A stretch of 64,000 bases of DNA from Antedon mediterranea (taxonomy: Eukaryota > Echinodermata > Crinoidea > Comatulida > Antedonidae): the NCBI RefSeq assembly GCF_964355755.1, contig NC_092674.1, positions 26,278,001-26,342,000 of the forward strand. Direction: 5' to 3'. The position numbers and the translations under genes were made by a program. The notes beneath the pieces are model-generated. The model was given only the letters and a program-made list of their open reading frames with translations, was not told the origin of the DNA and made no database searches. This document shows, in pieces, positions 59,756 to 64,000 of this stretch (within the stretch, counting starts at the first letter, position 1; the number at the start of each line of letters is the position of its first letter).

Positions 59756-59926
59756 TACAGTCAACTCTCCCTATATACCGAACTCTAAAAAACTGAAACT
59801 CTCCCAAAACCAGACAAATTCATTATTATCATTAAAAACACATTTAAAATATCAGACTTTCCAGAAAACCAGACATATTAGGCTAGCCCAAAGGTGTCAG
59901 GTATTACTGTAGGTGAGTTGACTGTA
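59756..59926. mobile_element. MITE family D, copy 3
   Basis: Starts TACAGTCAACTCTCCCTATA and ends GGTGAGTTGACTGTA. The interior includes AAACCAGACATATTAGGCTA and GCCCAAAGGTGTC. Confidence 0.75.
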
Positions 59927-60029
59927 CAGGTATTATGGTATATCAAAATTTTAAACATTCATCACCACAGAAATGGAAATGAAGATCTCACCACCACCCA
60001 CAACATGATGGAACCACCCAAACTAGCTT

Positions 60030-60152
60030 GAGAAAACAAGTGCGATGTGCCCAAATATGGTAGTGATATTCCCAAATGTGGTATTGATATGACATCATCA
60101 TGTCCATATATCGGCACATCATAATTTTTTTTTGTCACATAAAGTTTATATC
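60030..60152. mobile_element. MITE family A, copy 12 (ends lost)
   Basis: Keeps GTGCGATGTGCCCAAATATG, GACATCATCATGTCCATATA and TTGTCACATAAAGTTTATAT but no outer terminal repeats. Confidence 0.75.
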
Positions 60153-61126
60153 ACTGTACCAGATATGTCACAAACATCACCTTCCAGAAAGTGTTGACAA
60201 CAGTAGCTTTTGTTGACCTCCAGTGACCATGAGGGTTTGTGGATAGATCAAAATAAACTTACAAGGTAGAAAAATACCTTTTATCTTTAATAAGCCCATC
60301 AAACAATTACTGTGCAGCTTTTTAAAACATCTTTTGTAACAATTATAATCAAAGACAGGAATGATAAACAATTGATGATATTTTGCTAGCAATGTCAAGA
60401 GCTCTCATCTTTCCATGGCCCACAGAGGTAAAATAGCCATCCCTTTGTTACTCTATGCGACCAAGCTCCATTGAGAATTTAGAAATTAATACCATCACTT
60501 TAATAAGTTTATAAACGTGTTCCTGTGAATACTGCACGCAGGTAACCCAAGTTATAATATTTCAATTGCACCTTCTGTAAAACTTATAGAATGGGTATTG
60601 ATTACGCACACTTCTTCAGAAGATATAAACAGTTTGTTTGTTCGGGAAATTCAACCTGAAATCAATACTTCCAGATTATGAATTAGATATACAAAATATT
60701 TTACCAATTTCACCAGCGCTTGAGTAGACTCGCATAATCTGTTGCTATCTACGAGTTGTAACTAGACCAGTTTAATTCAAACTTTAACAATGCCAATCAA
60801 CATTTTACCTCATTGATAGGAATCATCGGCGGCCTAGATTTTTTTTTTTTTTCCGGAGCAGAGGTTAATAAACCGTTACAAATATTTCTACTGCACAAAT
60901 CATTGAAAAGCAACGAATAAGTAACGACAACAAGTATGAAGCTTGTTTATGGTACCTGTATGTTGAATACCATGCAATAAACTTACAGTACTACTAGGCC
61001 CAGGCCTACAAAAGAACCCATATCCCAGAGGTGATAATAGGGGTGTTTCCTGAATAGGGATTGGCCACACAATAGTGTTAGAAGAAGTGTTACCATCATT
61101 TCATAGAAAAGTGTCCCTTGAATAGG
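60153..61126. other. non-coding region
   Basis: The minus frame 60398-60177 ends in a hydrophobic peptide with a possible donor but has no partner exon that I can see. Otherwise AT-rich with a T run at 60840-60851. Confidence 0.4.
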
Positions 61127-61583
61127 AGTGTCCACAGGATAGGAGAGTGTCCACAGGATAGGAGAGTGTCCACAGGATAGGAGAGTGTCCACTGGATAGG
61201 AGAGTGTCCACAGGATAGGAGAGTGTCCACTGGATAGGAGAGTGTCCACAGGATAGGAGAGTGTCCACTGGATAGGAGAGTGTCCACTGGATAGGAGAGT
61301 GTCCACAGGAAAGGAGAGTGTCCACAGGATAGGAGAGTGTCCACAGGATAGGAGAGTGTCCACTGGATAGGAGAGTGTCCACAGGATTGGAGAGTGTCCA
61401 CAGGATAGGAGAGTATCCACAGGATAGGAGAGTGTTCACAGGATAGGAGAGTGTTCACTGGATAGGAGAGTGTCCACTGGATAGGAGAGTGTCCACTGGA
61501 TAGGAGAGTGTCCACAGGATAGGAGAGTGTCCACAGGATAGGAGAGTGTCCACTGGATAGGAGACTGTCCACTAGATAGGAGG
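61127..61583. repeat. 19-bp minisatellite, 24 units, two variants
   Basis: The unit is GGATAGGAGAGTGTCCACA or the same with T as its last base. Reading left to right the A/T calls are AAATATATTAAATAAAA then TTTAATT. Rare changes: GGAAAGG, GGATTGG, GTATCC, GTGTTC, GACTGTCC. Because 19 is not a multiple of 3, all three minus frames are open for long distances; these frames are not genes. Confidence 0.95.
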
Positions 61584-61589
61584 GTTTTT

Positions 61590-62173
61590 ATTGTAGTTAA
61601 TGATTTTAACTTAAACAATTAATGTAAATTGTAACTTGTGGAAACCCACACATTCAAAGCTTTCCACCCAGCCTAAAGTTTAAATACACAGCAGCCTAGT
61701 TTCAACACAGCACCCATCCAAGAAACGGATTTGTAGCAATATTAAATTGCTTCAAGATTTAACCTATGTACTAATATAAACACCATGTCTAAAATAGAAG
61801 AATTGTACTAAATATAACCGGATAACCATTACAATTTGGCGATTAGGTTTCTTTTAAAGTTCTAGACATTTAACATACAAATAGATCCCCTACAAAGTGT
61901 TGTTTAAAGATATGCATTACTAAGTTCAGTCTCAAACGCATTAGTTATAGGAGTATATATGTCGCCAAGGTGTAAACTATATTAAAAGTTTCCACTGAAG
62001 AGTGACGAAGCATGAAGTAAACACACGGTGGTTTGTGAATAATTATGTTTTAAAGCTATGTTCACATTGAGCACGGTCTAGTGGCTATGTATGCTACGTT
62101 TTGTTAATGCTGCATTCATACACATTTATGTTGTACAGAATCCAACATAAGTGTAAATCATTATTTCTCAAAA
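61590..62173. other. non-coding stretch
   Basis: No gene or known repeat is seen. Confidence 0.5.
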
Positions 62174-62343
62174 TTCTGTCTACTCATCACACATTACTGT
62201 ATGTGACATAAAAATGTAATGTGGCCATATATGGACATGATGGTGTCATATCACTACCATATTGGGCATATCACTAACAACCATATTTGAGCACATCACA
62301 CATTTTTCACATCACACTAGTTTGATGTGTAGACAGAGCTTTA
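62174..62343. mobile_element. MITE family A, copy 13 (reverse arrangement)
   Basis: Left AATTCTGTCTACTCATCACA, middle GTGGCCATATATGGACATGA and TCACTACCATATTGGGCATA, right CTAGTTTGATGTGTAGACAG then AGCTTTA. The CTAGTTTGA half lies at the right, so the copy is in the opposite orientation to most others. Confidence 0.8.
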
Positions 62344-63479
62344 TATATATATTATTATTATATTATTACATTACGGGACTCAAAACATTAATTTTAATAA
62401 CAATTCTATTCTGAAAGATTATTCAGTTTAGGATTGAAGAACTGTAAACAATTGATTGAATTTGACAAATGCGATTAACTTTATTTTGGCTTCGTGACAG
62501 ATAATGAAATGATCTTCCCAATTAGTTAAATAATACTAGCATTCTACAGCAATTATTATAAGACCTTCGTTAATCGACAAACAAAACCCTTGGAATAAGT
62601 TTCCAAGATCAAATCTTGTCATCAATAGAACATAGATAACAATATGGTGTAATAACAGAGACGATAATAGCACTTAGGAATGTGCTATAACAATGGACCA
62701 GTACCGTAATGTCGCCTATGGAACAACGCTAGACTTATTAAAGCCATGTGACCTTAACATTGCTTAATTATTACATACCAGGTAATATCAAAACGACAAG
62801 GTTCAGAATGTTTTTAAACTCACTATAAAAAGATTTTAGTATAAAAAGACCACCTGAGTAATATGTAAATTTATGTAAAAAAGATAGAAATAAAAATGTA
62901 TGGATGAATTTCAAGCTTCCTAAACTGTTTTAATCAAGTTATAACCTCATAAAGGTTTGAACATTCTACAACAGGTAAAAACTAATATCTGGGCTACTGA
63001 AAGAAACCTTGTTGTAACCAATGTTCTACAGTAGCCTGAACCAGAGAGAGGACTAGGGGCTAGGGAGCGCTCTCCACATTTGAAACCAAAAATAAAATTA
63101 ATTATGAAGTACTTTTTGATATCTATTGACAAGACTATTGTATGTTAGCTCTTCCCAGTTTTAAAAATCATGGATCCGCCCCCCCTCTTATGTTTCTCGG
63201 CACCATATTTGTTGCCATGTTTCATCCCCTCATTGTTAATGTTATAGCTACATTTCTGTAGTTATAAACAAGAAACACTATATTTCTTAACAATGGTAAC
63301 CTTTTGAACATAAAAAGTTGCCCTCATTATTGGACCGCAACTAATTAGTTAGTTTGGAATCAATAACATTCAATTATACTCAAATTGCAAACCAGCATGT
63401 GATATAGAAAACCTCTGTAGAAAATATAAACAAGGTTATACGATGGTTATACTAAAATAAGTAGTTCAATAGAAAGGTC
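62344..63479. other. non-coding stretch
   Basis: A dispersed repeat fragment (63055-63190) shares AATTAATTATGAAGTACTTT and TTTGATATCTATTGACAAGA with 47850-47925. No gene is seen. Confidence 0.45.
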
Positions 63480-63545
63480 ATGCAACAAAACAATTCAAGA
63501 TCGCTTTGTTTCTACATTATTCATGAAATCTCCACAGTTAACATG

Positions 63546-63735
63546 AGGAAGGGGGAACATGGAACTGAGGGGGAACATGGAACTGAGGGGGAACATGGAA
63601 CTGAGGGGGAACATGGAACTGAGGGGGAACATGGAACTGAGGGGGAACATGGACATGGTCCGGAACGAAGGGGGAACATGGAACGAAGGGGGAACATGGA
63701 ACGAAGGGGGAACATGGACATGGAACGAAGGGGAC
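63546..63735. repeat. 18-bp minisatellite, two unit types
   Basis: Five to six units of GGGGGAACATGGAACTGA are followed by three to four of GGGGGAACATGGAACGAA, separated by a GACATGGTCCGG switch. The period of 18 keeps a reading frame. Confidence 0.92.
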
Positions 63736-63972
63736 AAAGGCTCCTGGCTTAGGAAAATTGTGGCTGCTCATGCTCTGAGGGTTTCAAGAGGCAGAAATTT
63801 GAGAAGAAAAAGAATTGTTTGTGACTCCAAGTACAAAGATTACACAATACCCAGCTTTTGTTTTGGGAAGTTAAATCGACCAAATGGAGTCCAGATTATG
63901 CGTACTACTGTAGATCAATATTTTAAAAATGATCGTCCTCTTCTTTCTACTGTCCCGAAATTAAAACTTTAA
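63559..63972 (+). CDS. repeat-bearing open frame with unique C-terminal 78 residues, uncertain gene
   Basis: 137 codons. The first part is the 18-bp array read as MELRGN hexapeptides (five), then NEGGTW (three). From about 63738 a non-repetitive tail follows: SWLRKIVAAHALRVSRGRN, basic RRKRIV, CDSKYKDYTIPSFCFGKLN and a C-terminus VPKLKL. The tail has normal amino-acid variety and a proper TAA stop. No domain is recognised. It may be a 3' exon, a transposon remnant or chance; no acceptor upstream of the array was established. Confidence 0.3.
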   Translation: MELRGNMELRGNMELRGNMELRGNMELRGNMDMVRNEGGTWNEGGTWNEGGTWTWNEGDKGSWLRKIVAAHALRVSRGRNLRRKRIVCDSKYKDYTIPSFCFGKLNRPNGVQIMRTTVDQYFKNDRPLLSTVPKLKL

Positions 63973-64000
63973 AAATGTGACTTTCCCTTTGAGCTAATAA

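Noticed and set aside
61127-61583. CRISPR-like array
   Set aside because: Units are directly adjacent with no spacers, and the context is an animal genome.
60983-61618. Four overlapping minus-strand open frames of 60-158 codons
   Set aside because: They are all readings of the 19-bp minisatellite in its three frames; a unit length not divisible by three with no stop in any frame makes them automatic.
63495-63771. Minus-strand Pro/Phe/Val/His repeat frames
   Set aside because: Shadows of the 18-bp array; the plus-strand frame alone continues into non-repetitive sequence.

Overview
The window is AT-rich animal nuclear DNA. It contains one recognisable spliced gene, introns of several kilobases, CR1/L2-like LINE fragments, tRNA-derived SINEs, many short inverted-repeat elements (MITE-like) and several mini- and microsatellites. 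There is no bacterial-style gene packing, no ribosome-binding sites and no operon. The SINE and LINE tails, the short repeats rich in AGGCCTAG, and an invertebrate Shroom gene suggest a marine invertebrate deuterostome, most likely an echinoderm. The species assignment is inference and was not tested by a search.

The one firm gene is the 3' part of a Shroom homologue on the minus strand (30053 down to 5487). Nine exons with GT-AG borders keep one reading frame throughout and encode the last 1689 residues. In order these are a short exon, a 3.26-kb Ser/Pro/Gln-rich exon, two exons with proline runs, and five exons that build the ASD2 (SD2) Rho-kinase-binding coiled coil and end in a stop. The N-terminal PDZ domain of the family was not found; it must lie upstream of the window, in exons I missed, or be absent from this isoform.

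Region by region: 1-5486 is 3' flank with a TTA-flanked MITE (701-1083). 5487-10981 holds the ASD2 exons, whose introns carry a LINE fragment, two SINEs, MITE copies and an 828-bp foldback element. 10982-24380 is a large intron with an RT-bearing LINE and a 34-bp satellite. 24381-30053 holds the central exons. 30054-64000 is upstream intron or intergenic DNA with a higher-order minisatellite (31 kb), a nested 847-bp foldback element (42.4-43.2 kb), a 364-bp almost perfect hairpin (52.5-52.8 kb), a candidate plus-strand exon (53.4 kb), a 70-bp satellite (54 kb), a 19-bp minisatellite (61 kb) and an 18-bp array inside an open frame (63.5 kb).

At least seven families of short inverted-repeat elements are visible. 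The commonest (family A, starting GCTCTGTCTACACTATCAAA) has 13 copies. No single new enzymatic system is seen. The most unusual structures are the two long foldback elements, one of which inserted cleanly into a family A copy with a 6-bp target duplication, and a local duplication that copied a Shroom 5' splice site.
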